Shown: positions 8,479 to 15,972 of the stretch, in pieces
How the letters are laid out: each line of letters opens with the position of its first letter
Position numbering within the stretch: the first letter of the stretch is position 1
DNA from: UBA10906 sp049296695
Lineage (GTDB): Bacteria > Pseudomonadota > Gammaproteobacteria > Methylococcales > Methylomonadaceae
Direction of reading: 5' to 3'
Assembly: GCA_049296695.1 (NCBI GenBank)
Contig: JBAQSX010000112.1
Location: 4,417-68,416 of the forward strand
DNA: 64,000 bases
The notes under the pieces: model-generated
What the model was told of the DNA's origin: nothing
Seen by the model: the letters and a program-made list of their open reading frames with translations, nothing else
Database searches by the model: none
Position numbers and translations under genes: made by a program

Positions 8479-9099
8479 ATGATACAAGCCCTTAATTTAA
8501 GTTGTAGCCGTGATGATAGAACCTTATTTTCTGAATTAAGCTTTAGTGTTAATGCAGGACAGGTTTTATTATTAGAAGGCAAAAACGGTAGCGGTAAAAC
8601 CACCTTATTACGCATATTATGCGGATTTAGAGAAGCCGATAGTGGACAAATACTATGGCATAATGAGCCTATAGAAACTACCGATTATCACGCCGACATG
8701 GCCTATATTGGCCATTTAGACGGTATTAAAAAAGAATTAACCGTATTAGAGAATTTAAAAATGTCGTTGGCTTTAGCGACTGCGGGTAATTACACAATTA
8801 CTCAAGCTTTAGAAAAAGTACATTTAGCAGGGTATGATGACGCGTTAGTTCAAACCTTATCAGCAGGACAAAAACGAAGATTATCCCTAGCGCGTTTATT
8901 AATTACTAAAAAACCTTTATGGTTATTAGATGAACCGTTCACCTCATTAGATAAAAGCGGCATTGCTTTAATTTCTGAGTTAATGGTAGAGCATTGTCAA
9001 CTGGGTGGTTTAATTATTTTAACCTCGCATCATGATTTAGATTTAAAAGCAATTGAAGTGCAACGCATTAATTTAAGCCAACGTAAAACTCTAAAATAG
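8479..9099 (+). CDS. ccmA: Heme exporter ATP-binding protein CcmA
   Basis: This 206-aa ABC ATPase powers the CcmABCD complex that releases holo-CcmE during System I cytochrome c maturation. It has Walker A GKNGSGKT (34-41), signature LSAGQKRRL, Walker B LWLLDEPF and a SHHDL switch. The length is typical. It forms an operon with the upstream cytochrome and downstream ccmB (38-nt gap). Confidence 0.95.
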   Translation: MIQALNLSCSRDDRTLFSELSFSVNAGQVLLLEGKNGSGKTTLLRILCGFREADSGQILWHNEPIETTDYHADMAYIGHLDGIKKELTVLENLKMSLALATAGNYTITQALEKVHLAGYDDALVQTLSAGQKRRLSLARLLITKKPLWLLDEPFTSLDKSGIALISELMVEHCQLGGLIILTSHHDLDLKAIEVQRINLSQRKTLK

Positions 9100-9137
9100 T
9101 TAAAACTAGTCCCCCTGTTCATTTATTAATTAAAATC

Positions 9138-9815
9138 ATGTCACCATTATTTAAAGCTTTTTTTGCCTTAATTCGTAGAGATTTAATTTTAGCCCTGCGT
9201 AGACGCGCTGAAATTGCCAATCCCTTATTATTTTTTGTCTTAGTCATTACCTTATTTCCTTTAGGTATCGGAGCGCAACCGCAATTATTACAAAGTATCG
9301 CGCCGGGAATTATTTGGGTGTCGGCATTACTCGCGGCAATGTTATCGCTCGATAGTTTATTTCGCTCTGATTTTGATGATGGTTCATTAGAACAAATATT
9401 ATTAAGCTCACATCCCACCAGTATTTTAATACTTGCCAAAATTACCGCGCATTGGTTAGTCACGGGTTTACCTTTATTATTAATCGCGCCCTTATTGGCG
9501 GTTTTTTTAGGAATGCCGACACATACTTTAAGCACCTTATTATTAACCTTATTATTAGGTACACCAGTATTAAGTTTAATTGGTGCAATTGGCGTGGCAT
9601 TAACCGTGGGTTTACGCCGTGGCGGTATGATATTATCGTTATTAGTATTACCCTTATATGTACCAGTATTAATTTTTGCCAGTAATGCAGTCGATATGGC
9701 AAATAGTGGACTGCCTGTAAATGCGCAAATTAATATTTTAATTTCTATGTTACTCATGGCATTAGTGCTTGCACCTTGGCCAACATCTGCCGCATTAAAA
9801 ATGAGCGTTAGTTAA
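9138..9815 (+). CDS. ccmB: Heme exporter permease CcmB
   Basis: The 225-aa inner-membrane subunit has about six hydrophobic helices. The N-terminus FFALIRRDLILALRRRAEIANPL and the FDDGSLEQILLS motif are typical of CcmB. It pairs with CcmA. The usual next gene, ccmC, is displaced: it begins 3.6 kb further on, after four unrelated genes. Confidence 0.95.
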   Translation: MSPLFKAFFALIRRDLILALRRRAEIANPLLFFVLVITLFPLGIGAQPQLLQSIAPGIIWVSALLAAMLSLDSLFRSDFDDGSLEQILLSSHPTSILILAKITAHWLVTGLPLLLIAPLLAVFLGMPTHTLSTLLLTLLLGTPVLSLIGAIGVALTVGLRRGGMILSLLVLPLYVPVLIFASNAVDMANSGLPVNAQINILISMLLMALVLAPWPTSAALKMSVS

Positions 9816-9879
9816 ACAATCCCCCATTAAATCCCGTAAAATGTCAGGCTCACAAACTAAAAAAACTGGAGTTAAGCGC

Positions 9880-10773
9880 ATGAGCCAAGCCAAATACCGT
9901 TCCATTTTTTCACCCGCAAACAAACAACAACGTACTGAAAACTTTGAAAATTATTGGGAATTTACCCAACAACACGGCGGGCAGTTACTCGAAGCAGAAC
10001 GCGATTTAGCCAAAAAACGCGCAAGATTGGAATATTTTCAAACTAATCCCGTCAGCTTAAAAAAGCCCCTAGCCAATCCCGATGCTTTTTATCGCAATTA
10101 CATTGAAATGCACGATGACCCCAAATCCTTAGACCGCATGACACTTATGCTCACAGGCATTTATAAATTTGCGCGGCATGAATGGGTGGGGATAAAAGGC
10201 GCGTGGGACGTTGTACCCGACATGGCACATTCCTATAGCGTAGAAGATAAAATCAGTCGCGTACATTTAGCCGAAGAGTTTTGTCATGTGCGTTTATTTG
10301 ATGAAATGTTGCGTACTTGTGGTTTGGATAAAGTGGAATGGGTACCGCTAAGCCCTTGGAAGGAAAAAGTTTATGAACAGTTTCCTAAAGTACCGGGGTT
10401 TTTAATGGACACGCCTGCGTTTGTCACTGAATTAATGGGCGTGACTTTTTATTTTCATTTACATGCTTTATTTGATGAAGTGCTTGCCGATGAACCCGAA
10501 GTGTGTGCGCGTTTAAAAGAATTACTCGATGAAATTACCATAGATGAAATTGCTCACGTTGGACAACGCCGTAATTTTATAGGTGGTTTAGGTATTAAAA
10601 TTTCTAAATGGTTGGTCAGTCCTTTTTATACCATGTTCTTTAATGATATTCCCGAAGTGAAATATTTATTTAATGTTAAACAAATGATTAAAGACGGTGA
10701 GGCGTTTGATTTTAATAGTGTTCCTGACCACATGATTGCTAAAAGTTGGATTCCTTCTTATTGCAAAGTGTAA
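9880..10773 (+). CDS. Ferritin-like diiron-type protein of unknown function
   Basis: I prefer the ATG at 9880 (297 aa), which has an SD-like CTGGAG about 10 nt upstream, over the upstream ATG at 9841. The soluble helical protein carries two ExxH-type iron-ligand motifs (AEEFCH and ITIDEIAHVGQRR), with E at HEWVGIKG and ELMGVTFYFH as further candidate ligands. This is the pattern of ferritin-like diiron oxygenases/oxidases, so a redox role on an unknown substrate is plausible. I cannot name the family. It interrupts the ccmB-ccmC order and lies 64 bp downstream of ccmB. Confidence 0.7.
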   Translation: MSQAKYRSIFSPANKQQRTENFENYWEFTQQHGGQLLEAERDLAKKRARLEYFQTNPVSLKKPLANPDAFYRNYIEMHDDPKSLDRMTLMLTGIYKFARHEWVGIKGAWDVVPDMAHSYSVEDKISRVHLAEEFCHVRLFDEMLRTCGLDKVEWVPLSPWKEKVYEQFPKVPGFLMDTPAFVTELMGVTFYFHLHALFDEVLADEPEVCARLKELLDEITIDEIAHVGQRRNFIGGLGIKISKWLVSPFYTMFFNDIPEVKYLFNVKQMIKDGEAFDFNSVPDHMIAKSWIPSYCKV

Positions 10774-10843
10774 TTGATAGGTTAATATAGGACGCGCTTT
10801 AAGCGCATCTTATATTATTAACTACCATTGAAGAGGACATATC

Positions 10844-11470
10844 ATGCTAAAAAGAATAATAATGCCTTTATTAATAATTAATTTAACGGCTTGTGGTACA
10901 CCTTGGAAAATGACACCACCTGAGCAAACTGCTTTAGATCAAATGTTATTATCCACCGCAGCCGAACGCGCCGCCAATATCAGTAATAGCGATGAGCAGG
11001 GGCGTATTATTAATAATTGGAATACTCGCTTAGGCAAAACCTTTATTGATGGGCGTAGTTTTACTTATCAACAGCAATATGCTGTGCAGGCGGTAAAACG
11101 TTATTTTTTAGATAATGGCGTAGCATTAGTTGATGATATAAAACAAGCCGATACTATTTTAGAAGTATCAAGCGGCGCGTTATCGGTTGATAATACGGAA
11201 TCATTTGTGGGGATTCCTAAATTAGGATTACCGATTCCTTTGGCGGGGCAATTAAGTATTCCTGAAGTACCTTTGTACAAGAAAGAAACCAATCGCGCTT
11301 TGGCTAAGTTTTCGATGAGTTTTAAAGACGCACAAACAGGTAAAGAGAAATTAAAATCGATTGCTAAAATCGGTACGGCGCAAGTAGAAAAATGGAATAT
11401 CTTTTTAATGTTCCGCTTTACTGATAATGATTTGAATTTGCCTAAAGAATATAAAGGCGTGGATTTTTAA
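10844..11470 (+). CDS. Putative lipoprotein
   Basis: A 208-aa protein with a clear lipoprotein signal: MLKRIIMPLLIINLTAC, lipobox LTAC with Cys17. The mature part has no motif I can assign. It contains a segment of glycine and beta character around VGIPKLGLPIPLAGQLSIPEVPLY, which may contact a membrane. A terminator follows at 11488. An SD-like GAGG lies about 10 nt before the start. It is probably anchored in the outer membrane; function unknown. Confidence 0.75.
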   Translation: MLKRIIMPLLIINLTACGTPWKMTPPEQTALDQMLLSTAAERAANISNSDEQGRIINNWNTRLGKTFIDGRSFTYQQQYAVQAVKRYFLDNGVALVDDIKQADTILEVSSGALSVDNTESFVGIPKLGLPIPLAGQLSIPEVPLYKKETNRALAKFSMSFKDAQTGKEKLKSIAKIGTAQVEKWNIFLMFRFTDNDLNLPKEYKGVDF

Positions 11471-11487
11471 GGCATTTATACATTAAT

Positions 11488-11517
11488 AAGCGATAACATA
11501 ATTTTGTTATCGCTTTC
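11488..11517 (+). terminator. Rho-independent terminator after the lipoprotein gene
   Basis: Stem AAGCGATAACA / TGTTATCGCTT with a short AT loop and T-rich tail. It separates the diiron/lipoprotein genes from the ParA-HEPN pair. Confidence 0.8.
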
Positions 11518-11553
11518 TTATTCTCAACAAAATAAATATTTACAACATTAATT

Positions 11554-12654
11554 ATGAAAATAATATCTGTATTTAATAATAAAGGCGGTGTGGGTAAAAC
11601 TACATTGACCTATCATTTAGCTCATATCTTAGCTGAAATGGGTAAAAAAGTATTAATTTTAGATTTAGATTCACAATGCAATATCAGTTTATATGGCATG
11701 AAAGAAGAAGAATTAGAAAAAATATGGCGTGAAGAAGATGATATTATTGATAACGGTTTTAATGCCTATAATCCTTATAATGATGATGTAAAAAAGTTAT
11801 TTACATCAACTAGAACTACGCATTTTTTATTAAAATCGGTTGAAGATGGGATTAGTGATTATGAAGAATTACCTCCACCATTTAAAGTTACTGAAAACTT
11901 AGACCTTATTCCAAGTCGTTTAACGCTTTTTATGTATGAAAATAGAATTTCTGAGCGTTGGAATGGTATGTTTTTAGGGGAATCATTATCTATTAAAACA
12001 TTAACTAAAATTAGAAAGTTAGCAGAATCCTATTCTAATAAAAATCATTATGATTTTGTAATTATAGACACTTCATCTAATTTAGGAGCATTAAATAAAA
12101 TTATGTATTTCACTGCCGATGGCTTTATTATTCCTTGTACTTTAGATGGTATGTCTTTATTTGCTATAAAAAGTTTAGGAAAAATATTAAATGATTGGGA
12201 TAGACAATTTAATACTTGTTTTAAACTTATTCTCGAAAGTAAACGCAAAGAATTTCCAGAAAAATCAGTTAGATTTTTAGGTTATACATTGTATAACGCA
12301 AAGAGAAAAATTGATGACAAAGAGCAATTATGTTTGACACACCCCGATTTTAATTATGCTAAAAAAATACCAAATGCTATTAAAGAATATATTAGTGAAA
12401 CCGTGCGTAAAAATCTCACTGAAGATATGGTGCAAAATTCTATAGGGAATAATTCAATAAGTTATACGCATAATACATTACCTAATATGGCGCAAAAATA
12501 TAAACAGCCAATGTGGAAAATACCCAATTATTGCGACCTTAATGATAAGGGAATAATTATAGCTAATCGTAAAATGTATGAAGATACACGCGCAATGTAC
12601 GAGGCGTTTGCAAAAGACTTGTTAATTAGAATAGCCACGTTAGACGAACAATAA
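11554..12654 (+). CDS. ParA/MinD-like P-loop ATPase
   Basis: The product is 366 aa. A deviant Walker A, KGGVGKTT at residues 10-17, is preceded by SVFNN. The switch region VLILDLDSQCNISLYG and Walker B-like DFVIIDTSSNLG are typical of ParA/AAA_31 ATPases. It is longer than chromosomal ParA (about 260 aa), with extra Lys/Asp-rich segments, and no ParB gene is near. It is 4 nt from the HEPN-like gene at 12659, so the two are translationally linked. Codon use is more AT-rich than in the ccm genes, suggesting acquisition. A plasmid-partition origin is less likely without ParB; a two-gene defence or regulatory cassette is my inference. Confidence 0.8.
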   Translation: MKIISVFNNKGGVGKTTLTYHLAHILAEMGKKVLILDLDSQCNISLYGMKEEELEKIWREEDDIIDNGFNAYNPYNDDVKKLFTSTRTTHFLLKSVEDGISDYEELPPPFKVTENLDLIPSRLTLFMYENRISERWNGMFLGESLSIKTLTKIRKLAESYSNKNHYDFVIIDTSSNLGALNKIMYFTADGFIIPCTLDGMSLFAIKSLGKILNDWDRQFNTCFKLILESKRKEFPEKSVRFLGYTLYNAKRKIDDKEQLCLTHPDFNYAKKIPNAIKEYISETVRKNLTEDMVQNSIGNNSISYTHNTLPNMAQKYKQPMWKIPNYCDLNDKGIIIANRKMYEDTRAMYEAFAKDLLIRIATLDEQ

Positions 12655-12658
12655 GACT

Positions 12659-13414
12659 ATGATTAGTGATTTTAAAAATGCGATTGAACAAGTTTTTACT
12701 GATTTTGAGAATAGGCTAAAACAACAGGAATTATTTCAAATTCAAACAGAATTATTAAGACAAGTTCAAAATGAAATTGAAATAGCTGGATATTGTCAGT
12801 TAGAAAGCGTGAAAAACATTTCACTAACTTACAAAGAGTTTTATAACCAATTAAAAGAAAGTGGTCGTAGTTATGAAAATATAATCGCTGAAAAAAGTTT
12901 AGTTGATACTTACAGTGCATTTGAAATTTTTTTATCGGATTGTCTTTATATGCTTTATAAATTTCATCCTAAATTTTTAGGTAAAACGGTAAAAGTAGAT
13001 ACAACTTATTTACTAATAACTAAGGACACTTCACTTTGCGAAAAATATGTTATAGAACATGAAGTAAAAGGAATAATTCAATCAAATAATATCATGAAAA
13101 TTCTTAATATATTTAAACAAGAACCATTTAAATTAAGTCTTGGTATTTCAGGAGAAAATATTTTTTGGCTGTATGAAATTTCATTAATACGAAACTTAAT
13201 TGTTCATAGTAAAAGCATCGTAAATAGTATTTATATTAATAGCATCAAAGAAATTACGCCTAAATATTCTTTTCAAGAAAATCATGATATTTTTTCCCAA
13301 CTAAATAGTGTTGTTGCAGATGCAAAAACACCAATTACAATAGTAAGTGAACAAATAAAAGTGGCATTAATTCATGATGCACAGCGTTTATATACTTACC
13401 ATTCTACCAAGTAA
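12659..13414 (+). CDS. HEPN-like protein, partner of the ParA-type ATPase
   Basis: A 251-aa soluble, mostly helical protein. Around residues 173-190 the sequence EISLIRNLIVHSKSIVN contains an Rx4H motif (R178, H183), the catalytic signature of HEPN ribonucleases, following a helix with SAFEIFLSDCLY. The N-terminus is a Gln/Glu-rich coiled coil. HEPN proteins typically cleave RNA in toxin-antitoxin or abortive-infection systems. Coupling to an ATPase suggests regulated toxicity. The family assignment rests on one motif and helical context, so it is tentative. ccmC starts 26 nt after its stop. Confidence 0.6.
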   Translation: MISDFKNAIEQVFTDFENRLKQQELFQIQTELLRQVQNEIEIAGYCQLESVKNISLTYKEFYNQLKESGRSYENIIAEKSLVDTYSAFEIFLSDCLYMLYKFHPKFLGKTVKVDTTYLLITKDTSLCEKYVIEHEVKGIIQSNNIMKILNIFKQEPFKLSLGISGENIFWLYEISLIRNLIVHSKSIVNSIYINSIKEITPKYSFQENHDIFSQLNSVVADAKTPITIVSEQIKVALIHDAQRLYTYHSTK

Positions 13415-13440
13415 TTATTTTCTAATCTCTCTCATTCAAT

Positions 13441-14208
13441 ATGTCCATAATACCCGCCCCTTTAGTTCGTTTATATCATCGTTTTTCATCACCACCGCAT
13501 TTTTATCAATTAAGCTCCAAAATGCTCCCTTGGCTGACAATAATATTTTTATTATTATTAGGCACAGGCTTATATGGCGGCTTAGTATTAGCCCCACCCG
13601 ATTATCAACAAGGTGATAGTTATCGAATAATCTATATTCACGTCCCCAGCGCGTGGATGTCATTATTTATTTATGTGGTGATGGCAATCACAGGCGCGAT
13701 TAGTTTAGTGTGGCGCATGAAACTCGCCGAAGTCATAACCATTAGTAGCGCACCCATAGGCGCGAGTTTTACTTTTATTGCTTTATTCACAGGTTCATTA
13801 TGGGGTAAACCCATGTGGGGAACGTGGTGGGTATGGGACGCGCGATTAACGTCTGAATTAATTTTATTATTTTTATATTTAGGCGTAATTGGTTTATATG
13901 GCGCAATTGATGATAAAAGAGTTGCCGCCAAAGCAGTTGCTATATTGGCATTAGTAGGTGTGGTGAATATTCCCATTATTCATTATTCAGTGGAATGGTG
14001 GAATACTTTGCATCAAGGCTCTACTGTTACTAAAATGGATAAACCTTCAATTCACGTTTCTATGTTAGTGCCTTTATTACTGATGGCATTGGCTTTTAAA
14101 GTTTATTATATAATTGCCTTATTACAACGCGCTCGTTTGGAATTGTTACAACGTGAATCCAATGCGAATTGGGTTAAAACTTTAATTAAAGGACATCACT
14201 ATGACTAA
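13441..14208 (+). CDS. ccmC: Heme exporter/heme-handling protein CcmC
   Basis: The 255-aa polytopic membrane protein has the tryptophan-rich WGTWWVWDARLTSELILLF loop that binds heme, and conserved His residues in IYIHVPSAWMS and IIHYSVEWWNTLHQG. CcmC loads heme onto CcmE. The stop overlaps ccmD by 8 nt. It is separated from ccmB by the inserted 9880-13414 block, so it probably depends on read-through or its own promoter. Confidence 0.96.
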   Translation: MSIIPAPLVRLYHRFSSPPHFYQLSSKMLPWLTIIFLLLLGTGLYGGLVLAPPDYQQGDSYRIIYIHVPSAWMSLFIYVVMAITGAISLVWRMKLAEVITISSAPIGASFTFIALFTGSLWGKPMWGTWWVWDARLTSELILLFLYLGVIGLYGAIDDKRVAAKAVAILALVGVVNIPIIHYSVEWWNTLHQGSTVTKMDKPSIHVSMLVPLLLMALAFKVYYIIALLQRARLELLQRESNANWVKTLIKGHHYD

Positions 14209-14368
14209 TTTAGCCGATTTTTTTTATATGGGCGGTTACGCCTTTTATGTCTGGAGTTCTTATGGACTCACTTTTGTAGTATTACTTGCCAATATTATTA
14301 TGCCCGTGTGGCAACGCAAACAATTATTACGCGCTTTAGCTTTAAAACAACAACGGTCTAAACAATGA
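14201..14368 (+). CDS. ccmD: Heme exporter small subunit CcmD
   Basis: A 55-aa protein (MTNLADFFYMGGYAFYVWSS...). The FFYMGGYAFYVWSSYG segment followed by one membrane helix and a basic tail is typical of CcmD, which joins CcmABC for release of holo-CcmE. It overlaps ccmC by 8 nt, and its TGA overlaps the ccmE ATG (ATGA), indicating tight translational coupling. Confidence 0.93.
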   Translation: MTNLADFFYMGGYAFYVWSSYGLTFVVLLANIIMPVWQRKQLLRALALKQQRSKQ

Positions 14369-14808
14369 AACCTGCACGAAAACAACGTTTATTATTAATT
14401 GGTTTAATGGTAGTAGGTGCGGCAACCGCTACGGGTTTTGCCTTAAAATCGTTTAACGATAATTTAATGTATTTCTTTTCAACGACCGATGTGGTGGCAG
14501 GTAAAGCCCCTAAAGAGGCTTTATTTCGTTTAGGCGGTATGGTAGTAAAAGGTTCAGTGAATAGACCTAATGATGGTTTAACCGTCGTTTTTAAATTAAC
14601 CGATTTTAGTAAAGAAGTCACCGTGGAATATACAGGGATATTGCCTGATTTATTCAGAGAAGGACAAGGGATTGTGGCGCATGGCAAATTAAATGATAAA
14701 GGGGTATTTATTGCCCAAGAAGTATTAGCCAAACACGATGAGAATTATATGCCGCCTGAGGTTAAAGAGAGTTTGAAAAAACAAAATGCGGCAGTAGAAA
14801 CAAAATAG
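14365..14808 (+). CDS. ccmE: Cytochrome c maturation heme chaperone CcmE
   Basis: The 147-aa product is a membrane-anchored periplasmic OB-fold protein that carries heme covalently on the His of the HxxxY motif, here AKHDENYMPPEV. The N-terminal anchor LLLIGLMVVGAATATGFAL is clear. The usual ccmF-ccmG-ccmH genes do not follow; a terminator and IS/RTX debris do, so the rest of System I must be elsewhere. Confidence 0.95.
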   Translation: MKPARKQRLLLIGLMVVGAATATGFALKSFNDNLMYFFSTTDVVAGKAPKEALFRLGGMVVKGSVNRPNDGLTVVFKLTDFSKEVTVEYTGILPDLFREGQGIVAHGKLNDKGVFIAQEVLAKHDENYMPPEVKESLKKQNAAVETK

Positions 14809-14824
14809 TAATACTATTAATGTA

Positions 14825-14845
14825 GAGACGTTGCACTGCAACGTC
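14825..14845. repeat. Short palindrome
   Basis: AGACGTTGCACTGCAACGTCT is a perfect palindromic hairpin of a type often dispersed in bacterial genomes. It lies just after ccmE; only one copy is in this window. Confidence 0.55.
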
Positions 14846-14871
14846 TAATGGTAATTAAAACAATCAATTTT

Positions 14872-14905
14872 GTGTGGCGTTTAAATTAAGTTTTAAACGC
14901 CACAT
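14872..14905. terminator. Terminator-like hairpin after ccmE
   Basis: Stem GTGTGGCGTTTAAA / TTTTAAACGCCACAT with a 5-nt loop, 64 nt after the ccmE stop. The T-run is weak but the stem is strong. Confidence 0.65.
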
Positions 14906-15090
14906 CATTTTATAAGCAACAAAATCCTAGATAGAAATACGGCAAACAATTTGCTGTATTCTTCATTATCTACTTTAACTAATTATACTGTTTTCAATTC
15001 AACATAGTGCGTAAAAACGACTGTCAGTCGTTATGTCACTTTAATATGAAACCACTATAAATAAATTAAGCCTAATCACTACTTATTAAC

Positions 15091-15524
15091 TCAAGTTAAG
15101 CAGAAACGGGAGTGAATAGAAATGCACTCTAATTTAAAGACAGCATAAACACTGGATAAGACAGGATTACTTTGCGTTTTGACAGTATGAGCAAACGACT
15201 TTTCAATATTCGCATTGGATTTTAAACTTTTATGAAATAACGCCACTTTCCACCGTTTTTGGTAGAGTGAATTAATCGTATCAATAGAATTATTCAACGC
15301 ATTAGAAATTAAATACAAATAACCCCTACTATTATCTTTGTTTGCAAAGACTTGTCGATGTAAAAGGACAGGAAAATTCAATCCTTTTAACCAAAGCGTT
15401 TCCCAATGAATTGAATTAATTTCGTGATATTTACCTTGTTTTTTATCTTGCTTTGATAAAACAATTAAACGATTACTTTTAATAGCACAAACAAACTGTT
15501 TTTCTAGGTCTAAGTGTATGTATT
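15091..15524 (-). pseudogene. Transposase C-terminal remnant (IS4-like DDE family)
   Basis: Reading leftwards, an open stretch without a start encodes DLEKQFVCAIKSNRLIVLS... and then LYQKRWKVALFHKSLKSN and a TVKTQSNPVLSSVYA segment. YQKRWKVExFHKxLKSN is the C-terminal DDE region, with the glutamate replaced by alanine (KVALFH). The N-terminal two thirds, with the first Asp residues, are missing. It is dead and has no visible terminal repeats. 14906-15090 upstream of it holds nothing recognisable. Confidence 0.75.
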
Positions 15525-15576
15525 TTAAGTATCATTGCAAGAAAATCATGAGTCAAAGATAATGAAATGATAGTTT

Positions 15577-15864
15577 ATGTGCTTCGCTTTAATAATCGCC
15601 AGTTGTTCTAACACATATTTTGTTTCAGGCGCAGATAAAATTCGCTTGAGTAGCACTTGGTTTATAGGCACATTACCCTCTGCGGATTTGCAAATGGGAA
15701 TAACTGCCACAACTGCAAATAGTTTTGTGTTATACGATAAAACCATTGGCAATTTATATTACGATGATGATGCTAATGGCACAGATTCAGTCGCTGTGAA
15801 AATTGCTGTTTTAGGAACAAGCACACATCTCACTTTAATTAATACTGATTTAGTCGTGGTTTAA
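15577..15864 (+). pseudogene. C-terminal fragment of an RTX/calcium-binding type exoprotein
   Basis: A short frame (about 95 aa) whose last 80 residues read like the end of a haemolysin-type calcium-binding protein: GADKIRLSSTWF, an NSFVLYDKTIGNLYYDDDANGTDSVAVKIAVL stretch of FxYD/LYYD beta-roll character, and TLINTDLVVV at the very end. No signal or repeat region precedes it and the start is not credible. It is most likely a 3' remnant of a secreted protein deleted by the adjacent transposase event. A terminator follows. Confidence 0.6.
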
Positions 15865-15919
15865 ATTAATTATCCAATAATTAAATAATGAAAAACATTT
15901 AATTATTTTGTGTTGACAT

Positions 15920-15951
15920 AAAAAAACCGCTCATAATTGAGCGGTTTTTTT
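15920..15951. terminator. Bidirectional terminator
   Basis: AAAAAAACCGCTCA / TGAGCGGTTTTTTT with loop TAAT. It can end both the rightward RTX remnant and the leftward MutS-like gene at 15973. Confidence 0.9.
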
Positions 15952-15972
15952 GATTTTTATAAAAGCACTTAG

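Noticed and set aside
9119..9757. 212-codon minus-strand frame opposite ccmB
   Set aside because: Low-complexity antisense shadow of a well-supported membrane gene.
11554..12654. Plasmid partition (parA) gene marking an integrated plasmid
   Set aside because: No parB, replication gene or origin nearby; the partner gene is HEPN-like instead.
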